Origin: Nocardiopsis metallicus
Lineage (GTDB): Bacteria; Actinomycetota; Actinomycetes; Streptosporangiales; Streptosporangiaceae
Direction: 5' to 3'
Length of the DNA: 64,000 bases
NCBI RefSeq assembly: GCF_014201115.1
Contig: NZ_JACHDO010000001.1
Span: 3,472,001-3,536,000, forward strand
Shown here: positions 33,095 through 42,562 of the stretch, one piece after another
Position numbering within the stretch: position 1 is the stretch's first letter
How the letters are laid out: each line of letters opens with the position of its first letter
Position numbers and translations under genes: made by a program
The notes under the pieces: model-generated
Told to the model about the DNA's origin: nothing
Databases searched by the model: none
What the model saw: the letters and a program-made list of their open reading frames with translations, nothing else

Positions 33095-34798
33095 ATGCGG
33101 GCCACGAAGGTAGCCGACTGGGACGACCTGGTAGCGCTCCAGCCCGCCCACGCACTGATCTCCAACGTGGACCTGGCCGTGATCCGTCTTGCCGAGGCAA
33201 CTCATACCGAGGGCGCCGAAGGAACCGAAGACGCCCGGGCCGAGGCCGTCCACGACACCCAAGGCACAGGAGCCAGCGACGGCCGAGACCTGGTCCGGGT
33301 CCTCTACGGACGCTGCCAGCACCGGGGCGCGCTCATGTCCGACGCCACGGTGCACGGCAACCGGCTGGTCTGCGGAGTGCACGGCTCCACCTACGACGTG
33401 CGCAGCGGCACCAACCTCTACTACCAGGGCGCGGACCTGAAGCGGTTCGATGCCTGGGTCGGGGACGGCGGGGTCTGGGTGGACGCCGACGAGGTCCTGG
33501 CCTGGGAACGGGACAACCCGCAGAACTATGACCGCTCCGCCTACCAGGGCGCCTACGCAGACTTCAAGGGAACCCCGGACGAGCCGTTCAACGGTCAGAT
33601 CCACCGTCTGGCCTCGGACGGGCTGTCCGAGGTGGGTCACCACGGGCAGGTGGAGGCGATGGGGGTGCCCCGGAGCAGGCTCCCCTCCTGGGACGACCTC
33701 CAAATCATCACCGCACAGCTGCACACACCGCCGCTGCTCGACGACCACCCGGTGGGTACCCGGGTGGTGATCGGCCCCAACGCCCGGCGACCGCTGGTCC
33801 TGGACATCCCGGTCCTGGTGTCGGACATGAGCTTCGGCGCGCTCTCCGCGGAGGCCAAGACGGCCCTGGCCAGGGGTGCCGAGCTGGCGGGCACCGGCAT
33901 CTGCTCCGGTGAGGGCGGGATGCTCCCGGAGGAGCAGCGGGCGAACAGCCGCTACTTCTACGAGCTCGCGTCCGCCCGATTCGGCTATTCGCTGGACAAG
34001 GTCGTCCGCTGCCAGGCCTTCCACTTCAAGGGCGGGCAGGCGGCCAAGACCGGCACCGGCGGCCACCTGCCGGGGCACAAGGTGAGCGGACGGATCGCCG
34101 AGGTGCGCGAGCTGCCGGAGGGCGAACCGGCGGTCTCCCCGGCCCGTTTCCCGGACCTGGTCTCCGTCTCCGACTTCCGCCGGGTGGCCGAGGAGGTACG
34201 CCAGGCCACCGGGGGCGTCCCGGTCGGGTTCAAGCTCTCCGCGCAGCACATCGAACGCGACCTGGAGGCGGCGCTGCAGATCGGGGTGGACTACGTGATC
34301 CTCGACGGCAGGGGCGGTGGCACCGGGGCGGCACCGTTGCTGTTCCGGGAGAACATCTCGGTGCCGACCATCCCCGCGCTGGCCCGGGCCCGGCGCCACC
34401 TGGACCGGTTGGGCCGCGGCGACGTCACCCTGATCATCACCGGCGGCCTGCGGGTACCGGCCGACTTCGTCAAGGCGCTGGCCCTGGGCGCGGACGCGAT
34501 CGCCGTCTCCAACTCCGCGATCCAGTCCATCGGCTGCCTGGGCATGCGCGCCTGTCACACCAACAACTGCCCCGTGGGCATCGCCACCCAGCAGCCGCAC
34601 CTGAGGGAGCGTCTGCCCGTGGCGGAGGCGGCCGAGCGCCTGAACCGGTTCCTGCGGTCGTCGGTGGAACTCATGCAGGTGATGGCCCGTGCCTGCGGCC
34701 ACGACCACCTGGGCAAGCTCAACCGGAACGACCTCGTGGCGTGGAAGCGCGAACTCGCCGACCTGTCCGGGGTCGCCTACGGCGGTGTCGGCGCCTGA
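33095..34798 (+). CDS. Rieske [2Fe-2S] domain fused to a glutamate synthase-like FMN domain
   Basis: 567 residues from ATG 33095 (GAGGAG upstream). The N-terminal Rieske domain has CQH at 74-76 and CGVH at 93-96 as cluster ligands. It is interrupted at about 33-60 by an acidic Ala/Glu/Thr linker (THTEGAEGTEDARAEAV). From about 150 the chain is the FMN-binding glutamate synthase large-subunit core: VSDMSFGALSAEAKTAL, GICSGEGGMLPEEQ, KGGQAAKTGTGGHLPGHK, DGRGGGTGAAPL and CHTNNCPVGIATQ (3Fe-4S-like cysteines). Similar proteins are annotated as methylamine-glutamate methyltransferase or GltS-like; the real substrate is unknown. Confidence 0.85.
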   Translation: MRATKVADWDDLVALQPAHALISNVDLAVIRLAEATHTEGAEGTEDARAEAVHDTQGTGASDGRDLVRVLYGRCQHRGALMSDATVHGNRLVCGVHGSTYDVRSGTNLYYQGADLKRFDAWVGDGGVWVDADEVLAWERDNPQNYDRSAYQGAYADFKGTPDEPFNGQIHRLASDGLSEVGHHGQVEAMGVPRSRLPSWDDLQIITAQLHTPPLLDDHPVGTRVVIGPNARRPLVLDIPVLVSDMSFGALSAEAKTALARGAELAGTGICSGEGGMLPEEQRANSRYFYELASARFGYSLDKVVRCQAFHFKGGQAAKTGTGGHLPGHKVSGRIAEVRELPEGEPAVSPARFPDLVSVSDFRRVAEEVRQATGGVPVGFKLSAQHIERDLEAALQIGVDYVILDGRGGGTGAAPLLFRENISVPTIPALARARRHLDRLGRGDVTLIITGGLRVPADFVKALALGADAIAVSNSAIQSIGCLGMRACHTNNCPVGIATQQPHLRERLPVAEAAERLNRFLRSSVELMQVMARACGHDHLGKLNRNDLVAWKRELADLSGVAYGGVGA

Positions 34799-35354
34799 GG
34801 CCCACCCGAGCGGTACTCCACCCCCTGCCCTCGCCGCCCGCGCCCCAGAAGAACGTCGTCCCCCCTTCCGTGCGCCCCCGCCTTCGTCGTGGTCACCATG
34901 ACGGTTCCCGCCACGGCCACCCCGTACCTACTGTCCAACACCTCCGCACACACCGTGCTCCTCCGCCTGACCCTCATCGCGCCGCCCTGCTACACCGGGG
35001 CGCGGCGACCCCGTGGTGGGGGATCCGCCGGAGCGCCCAGAACGCCGAACGGGCTGAACAGGAGCCCCGGTCGTCCTTCTGAACCGCGTTCTCTGGCCTG
35101 AGCCCTGCGGGCCGGACCTTCCAAGCTGGGCGGATTCTCCAGACACCTCCCCCGACCTCACGAAATCGCACGGAGCCGTGCGGGCCGCCCCAGCCGCACG
35201 CGCCCTCGGCCCCTCTCGTTAGGGTTCCCATGGCCCTACCTGGGCACCGCACCCATGAAACGGTCCCAGGCACGGCCACCCGCAGCACCGGGCAGTACCG
35301 GCAACGGCGCCGGGCCACGCAGCAGCGCGTCACAGAGTCCAGGAGGCATCCGGC
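34799..35354. other. 556-bp intergenic region before pyruvate carboxylase
   Basis: No convincing gene on either strand. Frames here are antisense or GC-driven. AGGAGG at 35341-35346 is the pyruvate carboxylase ribosome site. Confidence 0.6.
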
Positions 35355-38300
35355 ATGTTCGAGAAGATACTGGTGGCCAACCGCGGTGAGATCGCCATCC
35401 GCGCGTTGCGCGCGGGGCACGAGCTGGGGGCACGCACCGTCGCCGTCTTCCCCCACGAGGACCGCCACTCGCTGCACCGGCTCAAGGCGGACGAGGCCTA
35501 CCAGATCGGCGAACCCGGGCACCCCGTCCGCGCGTACCTGTCGGTCGACGAGATCGTCCGCGCGGCGCGGGAGGCCGGCGCCGACGCCGTCTACCCCGGG
35601 TACGGCTTCCTTTCGGAGAACCCCGAGCTGGCGCGGGCCTGCGCCGAGGCGGGCATCACGTTCGTGGGCCCGCCCTCCGAGGTACTGGAGCTGACCGGGA
35701 ACAAGGCGACCGCCATCGCCGCCGCCAAGCGGGCGGGCATCCCGGTCCTGGACTCCACCGAGCCCTCCACCGACGTGGACGGCCTGGTCAGCGCTGCCGA
35801 GGAGATCGGCTTCCCGGTCTTCGTCAAGGCCGTGGCCGGCGGCGGCGGCCGGGGCATGCGCCGCGTGGACACCCGTGCCGCCCTGCGCGAGTCCATCGAG
35901 GCCGCCATGCGCGAGGCCGAGACCGCCTTCGGCGACCCCACGGTGTTCCTGGAACGCGCCGTGGTGGACCCGCGCCACATCGAGGTGCAGATCCTCTCCG
36001 ACGGCGAAGACGTCATCCACCTGTACGAGCGCGACTGCTCGGTGCAGCGCCGCCACCAGAAGGTCGTGGAGCTGGCCCCGGCGCCCAACCTCGACCCCCA
36101 GTTGCGGGAGCGCATGTGCCAGGACGCGGTGCGGCTGGCCCAGGAACTGGGGTACCGCAACGCGGGCACGGTCGAGTTCCTGGTGGGCCGGGACGGCCAG
36201 CACGTGTTCATCGAGCTCAACCCGCGCATCCAGGTGGAGCACACGGTGACCGAGGAGGTCACCGACGTCGACCTCGTGCAGTCGCAGATCCGGATCGCCT
36301 CCGGTGAGAGCCTCGCGGACCTTGGCCTTTCCCAGGACGCCATCGTGCTGCACGGCGCCGCCCTCCAGTGCCGCATCACCACCGAGGACCCGGCCAACGG
36401 GTTCCGGCCCGACACCGGGACGATCAGCGCCTACCGCTCCCCCGGCGGCTCGGGCATCCGCCTGGACGGCGGGACCGCCGCCGCCGGTTCGGAGGTGAGC
36501 GCCTACTTCGACTCCCTGCTGGTCAAGCTCACCTGCCGGGGCCGCGACTTCGCCACGGCGGTGAGCCGCGCCCAGCGCGCGGTGGCCGAGTTCCGGATCC
36601 GCGGCATCTCCACCAACATCCCCTTCCTCCAGGCGGTTCTGGAGGACGAGGACTTCCGTCAGGGCCGGGTGACCACCTCGTTCATCGAGGAGCGCCCCCA
36701 GCTGCTGACCGCGCGCCCCTCCGCGGACCGGGGCACCCGTCTGCTCACCTACCTGGCGGACGTGACGGTGAACAAGCCGCACGGCGAGCGCCCGCACCTG
36801 ATCGACCCGGCCGCCAAGCTGCCCGCCGTCCCCGAGGGCGCCCCGCCCGCCGGTTCCAGGCAGCGCCTGACCGAACTGGGCCCCGAGGGGTTCGCGCGCT
36901 GGCTGCGCGAGTCCGACACCCTGGGGGTCACCGACACCACCTTCCGCGACGCCCACCAGTCGCTGCTGGCCACCCGGGTGCGCACCCAGGACCTGCTGGC
37001 CGCCGCGCCCGCCGTAGCGCACACCCTGCCCGAACTCCTCTCCCTGGAGTGCTGGGGCGGCGCGACCTACGACGTGGCGCTGCGCTTCCTGGCCGAGGAC
37101 CCGTGGGAGCGGCTCGCCGCGCTGCGTGAGGCCGTGCCCAACGTGGCCCTGCAGATGCTGCTGCGCGGCCGCAACACGGTCGGGTACACGCCCTACCCCA
37201 CCGAGGTCACCAACGCGTTCGTGCGCGAGGCCGCCGCGACCGGGGTGGACGTCTTCCGGATCTTCGACGCCCTCAACGACGTCGAGCAGATGCGCCCGGC
37301 GATCGACGCGGTCCGGGAGACCGGCACCGGACTGGCCGAGGTGGCGCTGTGCTACACCGCGGACCTGTCCGACCCGGCCGAGAAGCTCTACACGCTGGAC
37401 TACTACTTGAAGCTGGCCGAGCGGATCGTGGAGTCCGGCGCGCACGTGCTGGCGATCAAGGACATGGCCGGGCTGCTGCGCGCCCCGGCCGCCGCCCGAC
37501 TGGTCAGCGCGCTGCGCAGTGAGTTCGACCTGCCGGTCCACGTGCACACGCACGACACCGCGGGCGGCCAGCTCGCCACCTACCTCGCGGCGGTGAACGC
37601 GGGCGCGGACGCGGTGGACGGCGCCGTGGCGTCCATGGCGGGCACCACCTCTCAGCCGTCGCTGTCGGCGATCGTGGCCGCCTTCGACCACTCCGACACC
37701 CCCACCGGTCTGTCCCTGGACGCGGTGAACGAGTTGGAGCCGTACTGGGAGGCGGTGCGCCGGGTGTACGCGCCCTTCGAGGCGGGCCTGGCCTCGCCGA
37801 CCGGCCGCGTCTACCACCACGAGATCCCCGGCGGCCAGTTGTCCAACCTGCGCACGCAGGCCATCGCGCTGGGTCTGGGCGACCGGTTCGAGGACATCGA
37901 GGCCATGTACGCCGCCGCCGACCGCATGCTGGGCCGGCTGGTGAAGGTGACCCCCTCCTCCAAGGTGGTGGGCGACCTGGCCCTGCACCTGGTGGGCGCG
38001 GGGGTCTCACCGGAGGAGTTCGAGAAGGACCCGGACCGGTTCGACGTACCGGACTCGGTGATCGGCTTCCTCCGCGGTGAGCTGGGGGTTCCCCCGGGCG
38101 AGTGGCCCGAGCCGTTCCGCACCAAGGCGCTGCGCGGGCGTGGTGAGCCCCGGGCCACCGCCGAGCTGAGCGAGAAGGACCGCGCCGGGCTCGCCGAGGA
38201 GCCGCGCGCCACCCTGAACCGGCTGCTGTTCGCGGGCCCCACGAAGGAGTTCGAGTCGCACCGCGCCGCCTACGGCGACACCAGCGTGCTGGACAGCAAG

Positions 38301-38726
38301 GACTTCTTCTACGGTCTGCGCGAGGGCGAGGAGCACGTCGTGGACCTGGAGCCGGGCGTGCGCCTGCTCATCGGGCTCCAGGCGGTGAGCGAGGCCGACG
38401 AGCGCGGGATGCGCACCGTCATGACCACTCTCAACGACCAGCTGCGGCCGCTGCACGTGCGGGACCGGTCGCTGGCCTCGGACGCCCCCGAGGCGGAGAA
38501 GGCCGACCGCAACGACCCCGCACAGGTCGCGGCGCCCTTCGCCGGTGTGGTCACCCCGGTCGTGGCCGTGGGTGAAGAGGTCGAGGCCGGTGACACGGTC
38601 GCCACGATCGAGGCGATGAAGATGGAGGCCTCCATCACCGCCCCGCAGGCGGGTGTGGTCTCCCGACTGGCCGTCGACGGCGTCCAGCGCGTGGAGGGCG
38701 GCGACCTGATCGTCCACCTGGGCTGA
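35355..38726 (+). CDS. pyc: Pyruvate carboxylase
   Basis: 1,123 residues, the usual length of the single-chain enzyme. It makes oxaloacetate from pyruvate, ATP and bicarbonate. Domains in order: biotin carboxylase (1-450; KILVANRGEIAIRA, AVAGGGGRGMR and ELNPRIQVEHTVTEEV), carboxyltransferase (about 530-800; DTTFRDAHQSLLATRVR and HVHTHDTAGGQLATYLA) and biotinyl domain with the acceptor Lys1089 in EAMKMEA. AGGAGG precedes ATG 35355 by 8 bp. It stands alone and should replenish the TCA cycle. Confidence 0.97.
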   Translation: MFEKILVANRGEIAIRALRAGHELGARTVAVFPHEDRHSLHRLKADEAYQIGEPGHPVRAYLSVDEIVRAAREAGADAVYPGYGFLSENPELARACAEAGITFVGPPSEVLELTGNKATAIAAAKRAGIPVLDSTEPSTDVDGLVSAAEEIGFPVFVKAVAGGGGRGMRRVDTRAALRESIEAAMREAETAFGDPTVFLERAVVDPRHIEVQILSDGEDVIHLYERDCSVQRRHQKVVELAPAPNLDPQLRERMCQDAVRLAQELGYRNAGTVEFLVGRDGQHVFIELNPRIQVEHTVTEEVTDVDLVQSQIRIASGESLADLGLSQDAIVLHGAALQCRITTEDPANGFRPDTGTISAYRSPGGSGIRLDGGTAAAGSEVSAYFDSLLVKLTCRGRDFATAVSRAQRAVAEFRIRGISTNIPFLQAVLEDEDFRQGRVTTSFIEERPQLLTARPSADRGTRLLTYLADVTVNKPHGERPHLIDPAAKLPAVPEGAPPAGSRQRLTELGPEGFARWLRESDTLGVTDTTFRDAHQSLLATRVRTQDLLAAAPAVAHTLPELLSLECWGGATYDVALRFLAEDPWERLAALREAVPNVALQMLLRGRNTVGYTPYPTEVTNAFVREAAATGVDVFRIFDALNDVEQMRPAIDAVRETGTGLAEVALCYTADLSDPAEKLYTLDYYLKLAERIVESGAHVLAIKDMAGLLRAPAAARLVSALRSEFDLPVHVHTHDTAGGQLATYLAAVNAGADAVDGAVASMAGTTSQPSLSAIVAAFDHSDTPTGLSLDAVNELEPYWEAVRRVYAPFEAGLASPTGRVYHHEIPGGQLSNLRTQAIALGLGDRFEDIEAMYAAADRMLGRLVKVTPSSKVVGDLALHLVGAGVSPEEFEKDPDRFDVPDSVIGFLRGELGVPPGEWPEPFRTKALRGRGEPRATAELSEKDRAGLAEEPRATLNRLLFAGPTKEFESHRAAYGDTSVLDSKDFFYGLREGEEHVVDLEPGVRLLIGLQAVSEADERGMRTVMTTLNDQLRPLHVRDRSLASDAPEAEKADRNDPAQVAAPFAGVVTPVVAVGEEVEAGDTVATIEAMKMEASITAPQAGVVSRLAVDGVQRVEGGDLIVHLG

Positions 38727-38932
38727 GGCAGTCCGTCAACCCATAGGTCCCCGGGCGGCCGCCGGTCACGACACCGCCCGGGGCACCTCTCCGACCCCAC
38801 CAGCAGCAACACGCAAAGCCTGACCCGGCAGGCGTTCCCGAACGGATGCCGGTACCGGTAAGGGCTTTGCGAACGCAAGTCCCGTCGGCCAGACTGGTCC
38901 CGCCCAGCCCCCCGGCCCGGATCGGACCAACC

Positions 38933-39733
38933 ATGAGCACCCCCTCTGTCCCCGCAGGCGTCGACCTCTCCGCCCCGCACTCGGCCCGGGTATGGAACTA
39001 CTGGCTCGGCGGCAAGGACAACTACCCCGTCGACCGGGAACTCGGCGACCAGATCCTGCGCATCCACCCCAAGATCGCCGTCGACGCCCGCGCGGGCCGC
39101 GCCTTCCTCGTGCGCACCATCACCCACCTGGCCCGTGAGGAGGGTGTGCGGCAGTTCCTGGACGTCGGGACGGGGCTGCCCACCCACCAGAACACCCACG
39201 AGATCGCCCAGGCCGCGGCCCCCGACGCCCGGGTCGTCTACGTCGACAACGACCCCATGGTGCTCGCCCACGCCCGCGCGCTGCTGACCGGCACCGCGGA
39301 GGGCGCCACCGAGTTCGTGGACCAGGACCTGCGCGAGACCGACCAGGTCCTGGCCCGCGCCGGCGAGCTCCTCGACCTCGACCGGCCGGTGGGGCTGTCC
39401 GTCATCGGCACCCTCGGACACATCCCCACCCTGAAGGAGGCCGTGGACATCGTCCGCGCCTACCTGGCGGGGCTGCCCTCCGGCAGCTTCCTGGTGGTGG
39501 CCGACGCGGTCCTGCCGAAGGAGGGCAGCGCCGCGGACGCCCTGGACGAGTGGAACAAGGAGGCCGCCCTGGCCTACCGGGGGCACACCCCCGCGGAGTT
39601 CGCGTCCTACTTCGAGGGCCTGGAACTGCTGGAGCCCGGAATCGGCCCCAGTCCCCTGTGGCGTCCGGAGCCGGTCGACGTCGGCGACACACCGGACACC
39701 GACATGTACGGCGCGGTCGCCCGCAAACCATGA
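38933..39733 (+). CDS. SAM-dependent methyltransferase, DUF574 family
   Basis: 266 residues from ATG 38933. The family signature is ARVWNYWLGGKDNYPVDRE near the N-terminus. The SAM-binding loop is FLDVGTGLPTHQNTHEIA, then VVYVDNDPMVLAHARALL. The C-terminus is LWRPEPVDVGDTPDTDMYGA. These proteins are very common in Streptomyces and relatives and their substrate is unknown. The stop codon is just before the HAD gene remnant. Confidence 0.88.
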   Translation: MSTPSVPAGVDLSAPHSARVWNYWLGGKDNYPVDRELGDQILRIHPKIAVDARAGRAFLVRTITHLAREEGVRQFLDVGTGLPTHQNTHEIAQAAAPDARVVYVDNDPMVLAHARALLTGTAEGATEFVDQDLRETDQVLARAGELLDLDRPVGLSVIGTLGHIPTLKEAVDIVRAYLAGLPSGSFLVVADAVLPKEGSAADALDEWNKEAALAYRGHTPAEFASYFEGLELLEPGIGPSPLWRPEPVDVGDTPDTDMYGAVARKP

Positions 39734-39843
39734 CCGGCCCTCGGTCGAGAGCGCTCTCCCCGAAGCAGCGGCCCGGCTGCGGCAGCTTCGGAGAAGGATC
39801 GGGACCGGGCTCGCCTCAGACCGCCCGGACAGGGCTCAGCCGG

Positions 39844-40491
39844 GTGGCTCCCCTCGCGCTCTTCGACCTGGACAACACCCTCGCCGACCGCGCGGAGGGG
39901 CTGCGCTCCTGAGCGGTGGAGTTCTGCGCCGAACACGGGATCCCCGGAGAGGAGGTCCCGTGGATCGAACGGGCCGACGGCGACGGGCTCGTCCCCAAGG
40001 AGGACTTCTTCGCACAGGTCCGGGAGCGGTACGGGCTGAAGGATTCCGTGGCACAGCTGTGGTCCCGCTACCGGGAGCGCCATCCGGCGCTGGTCCCCGC
40101 ATGTGCCGGTGCGCTGGAGGGGCTCCGCTCACTTCGGCAGGCGGGCTGGCGCACCGGCGTGGTCAGCAACGGCTTCGCCGACGTCCAGTGCCGGACCCTC
40201 ACGCACAGCGGTGTCGCCGAGCAGGTCGACGCCTGGGCCGTCTCCGGTGCGGAGGGGGTCCGCAAACCGGGGCGGCGACTGTTCGAGATCGCGGCGCGGC
40301 GGTGCGGGGCAGCGCTCGGGGACGGCGGGTGGATGGTCGGCGACAGCCCGATGGCGGACGTGGTCGGCGGCCGAGGGGCCGGGCTGCGCACCGTCTGGAT
40401 CGATCGCGGACGTCCCTGGCCCGCGAAGCTGCCCGCACCGGACCACTCCGTCGGCGACGTCCGAGAGGCATTCGTCCTGCTGTCCGGGTGA
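39844..40491 (+). pseudogene. HAD-family hydrolase gene with an in-frame stop
   Basis: GTG 39844 opens LALFDLDNTLADRAEGLRS, the HAD motif I with catalytic Asp. A TGA at 39910-39912 then stops the frame. The same frame continues AVEFCAEHGIPGEEVPWIER through motif II (GVVSNGFADVQ) and motifs III/IV (VRKPGRRLFE; MVGDSPMADVVGG) to 40491. Related hydrolases often have Trp at the stop position (FRRWAEEF), so a TGG-to-TGA change is the simplest explanation. It is either a recent pseudogene or a sequence error. Confidence 0.75.
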
Positions 40492-40581
40492 AGCACGGGC
40501 GCGGCGTCGACCCCCGGGTGGGTTCGTACGATGGTGGACGACCTCAACCTCGCGGGAGAGCCCGCTGCGAAAGGACTTCCG

Positions 40582-41295
40582 GTGACTGACGCACCAGAAC
40601 GCGCACTGGTCGTGATGGCCCATCCCGACGACGCCGACTTCTCCTGTGCCGGGACCGTGGCGCTGTGGGCCGAGGCCGGGACCGAGGTGGTCTACCTGAT
40701 GGTCACCGACGGCGAGGCGGGCGGGGACGAGCTCACCCTGGACAGCTCGGAGATCGCGGCGATGCGCAGGGAGGAGCAGCGGCGGGCCGCCGCCGAGGTC
40801 GGGGTCAAGGACGTGCGTTTCCTCGGTTACCCGGACGGGAGGGTGGTGGCCTCCCTCGACCTGCGCCGCGACATCGCCCGGGTCATCCGGCAGGTGCGGC
40901 CCGAACGCGTGGTCACCCTCAGCCCCGAACGCGACTGGGACAGCATCGCCGCCAGCCACCCCGACCACATGGCCGCCGGGGAGGCGGCGATCAACGCGGT
41001 CTTCCCGGACGCGCGCAACCCGCACGCACACCGCGAACTCCTCACCGAGGAGGGACTGGCCCCGTGGACGGTCGCCCAGGTGTGGGTCGTCGGCGGGCCC
41101 AAGCCACACCACCCCTCGGACATCACCGACGTCTTCGAGCGCAAGATGGCGGCGCTGGCCGCGCACGAGAGCCAGATCGGGGACATCACCGAACTGGAGC
41201 CGATGGTGCGCCAGTGGATGGCCGCCAACGCCGCCGAGGCCGGGCTGCCCGCGGGCCGGCTGGCCGAGACCTTCCGCATCATCAACACCGCCTGA
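40582..41295 (+). CDS. PIG-L family N-acetyl-sugar deacetylase
   Basis: 237 residues. It shows the zinc-site motifs AHPDDADFSCAGTV and SHPDHMAAGEAAI. The fold is that of GlcNAc-PI/mycothiol-type de-N-acetylases. GTG 40582 was chosen because AAAGGA lies 6 bp upstream; the longer frame from 40531 adds residues unlike the family. It could act on mycothiol intermediates, glycolipids or antibiotic sugars; nothing nearby decides. Confidence 0.85.
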   Translation: MTDAPERALVVMAHPDDADFSCAGTVALWAEAGTEVVYLMVTDGEAGGDELTLDSSEIAAMRREEQRRAAAEVGVKDVRFLGYPDGRVVASLDLRRDIARVIRQVRPERVVTLSPERDWDSIAASHPDHMAAGEAAINAVFPDARNPHAHRELLTEEGLAPWTVAQVWVVGGPKPHHPSDITDVFERKMAALAAHESQIGDITELEPMVRQWMAANAAEAGLPAGRLAETFRIINTA

Positions 41296-41427
41296 GCCGC
41301 TCCCAGGGGCTCTCGGAGGGCTCTCGGAGAGCCGGATTGTCCGGGTCCACCGGCCTTCGCCTATTTCACAACCGTGGGCGGCGGACGGTCCCCGGCGGAA
41401 GGGAGCCGCGCGACATATCCTCGAACC

Positions 41428-42279
41428 GTGACGAACACGCTCGACGCGCACAGCCCCGGCGAGGCCGCCGCCCGGGTACGCGAGGTCCTCGGCGCGGGTC
41501 CGGTGGTGGCGCTGACCGGTGCGGGGATCTCGACCGACTCGGGCATCCCCGACTACCGGGGCCCGGACTCACCGCCCCGCACACCCATGACCTACCAGGA
41601 GTTCGTCGGCGACGCCGACTTCCGGCGCCACTACTGGGCCCGCAACCACATCGGCTGGCGCCGTGTGGAGGAGACCAGTCCCAATGACGGCCACCGCGCC
41701 CTGGCCGACCTCGAACGGGCCGGGGTGGTCTCCGGTGTGATCACTCAGAACGTGGACACCCTGCACGATGCGGCCGGCAGTACCCGCGTCATCGACCTGC
41801 ACGGCCGCTACGACCGGGTGATCTGCCTGGACTGCCGTGCGGTGACCGGCCGCGAGGCGCTGGCCGTACGCCTCACCGAACTCAACCCCGGCTTCGCCGA
41901 CGAGGTGGCCGACGTCGAGGTCGCGCCGGACGCCGACGCCGTCCTGGCCTGCACCGAGCACTTCCGAGTGGCCGACTGCTCCTCCTGCGGCGGGGTTCTC
42001 AAACCGGACATCGTGTACTTCGGCGAGAACGTACCCAAGCCTCGCGTCCTGGAGGCCTACTCGATGGTCGACCACTCGGCCGGGCTGGTGGTCGTCGGCT
42101 CGTCCCTGACGGTCTTCTCCGGGCGGAGGTTCGTGAAGCACGCCGCCGATCAGGGCAAACCGGTGGTGATCCTCAACCGCGGCGCGACGCGCGCCGACGA
42201 CATCGCGACCCTGACCGTGGAGCACGGTTGCTCGGAGGTCCTGCGCGCGCTGGTGGACTCCTACCTCGCCCAGCGGTGA
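41428..42279 (+). CDS. NAD-dependent protein deacylase (sirtuin)
   Basis: 283 residues from GTG 41428. Motifs are ALTGAGISTDSGIPDYRG (NAD binding), TQNVDTLHDAAG, VIDLHGRYDRV (catalytic His), a zinc site CLDC and CSSCGG, and IVYFGENVP. GTG 41428 lies 9 bp after a TATCCT hexamer (about 41415) with no ribosome site, so the mRNA may be leaderless. Sirtuins remove acyl groups from lysines, often on acyl-CoA synthetases. The earlier frame start at 41374 lacks support. Confidence 0.88.
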   Translation: MTNTLDAHSPGEAAARVREVLGAGPVVALTGAGISTDSGIPDYRGPDSPPRTPMTYQEFVGDADFRRHYWARNHIGWRRVEETSPNDGHRALADLERAGVVSGVITQNVDTLHDAAGSTRVIDLHGRYDRVICLDCRAVTGREALAVRLTELNPGFADEVADVEVAPDADAVLACTEHFRVADCSSCGGVLKPDIVYFGENVPKPRVLEAYSMVDHSAGLVVVGSSLTVFSGRRFVKHAADQGKPVVILNRGATRADDIATLTVEHGCSEVLRALVDSYLAQR

Positions 42280-42331
42280 ACGGCCCCGGTGGACGTCGGC
42301 CGACAAGCCCCTCCCCCTTACAGCACACCGG

Positions 42332-42351
42332 AACCTACCAGAAGGTACAGT
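42332..42351. promoter_or_regulatory. Candidate operator upstream of the FAD monooxygenase
   Basis: AACCTACCAGAAGGTACAGT contains TACC and GGTA arms 4 bp apart. This shape is common for TetR-type operators in front of FAD monooxygenase genes. It lies about 210 bp before the GTG start, and no TetR gene is adjacent. Weak. Confidence 0.3.
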
Positions 42352-42562
42352 TACGCCACGGCGGAACACGCGCCGGGAAGTCCTCCGGCGCCTGCGGCCC
42401 GCCTGCGACGGCGCGTTGCCGCCGGGCAGGGCGCCGAGCGGGAGATGCTCGAAGGACCCTGATCCGGACCGGCTCCCCGCCCCGCCGGCGCGCCGCCCCC
42501 GCGGGCACACCCGTGGCGGGCAGACCGGGAGGGCCACGGCTTACGCACACACGGAGGTTCGC

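Noticed and set aside
34974..37988. 1,004-codon minus-strand frame
   Set aside because: Antisense to pyruvate carboxylase, with low-complexity Gly/Arg/Gln-rich translation and no domain.
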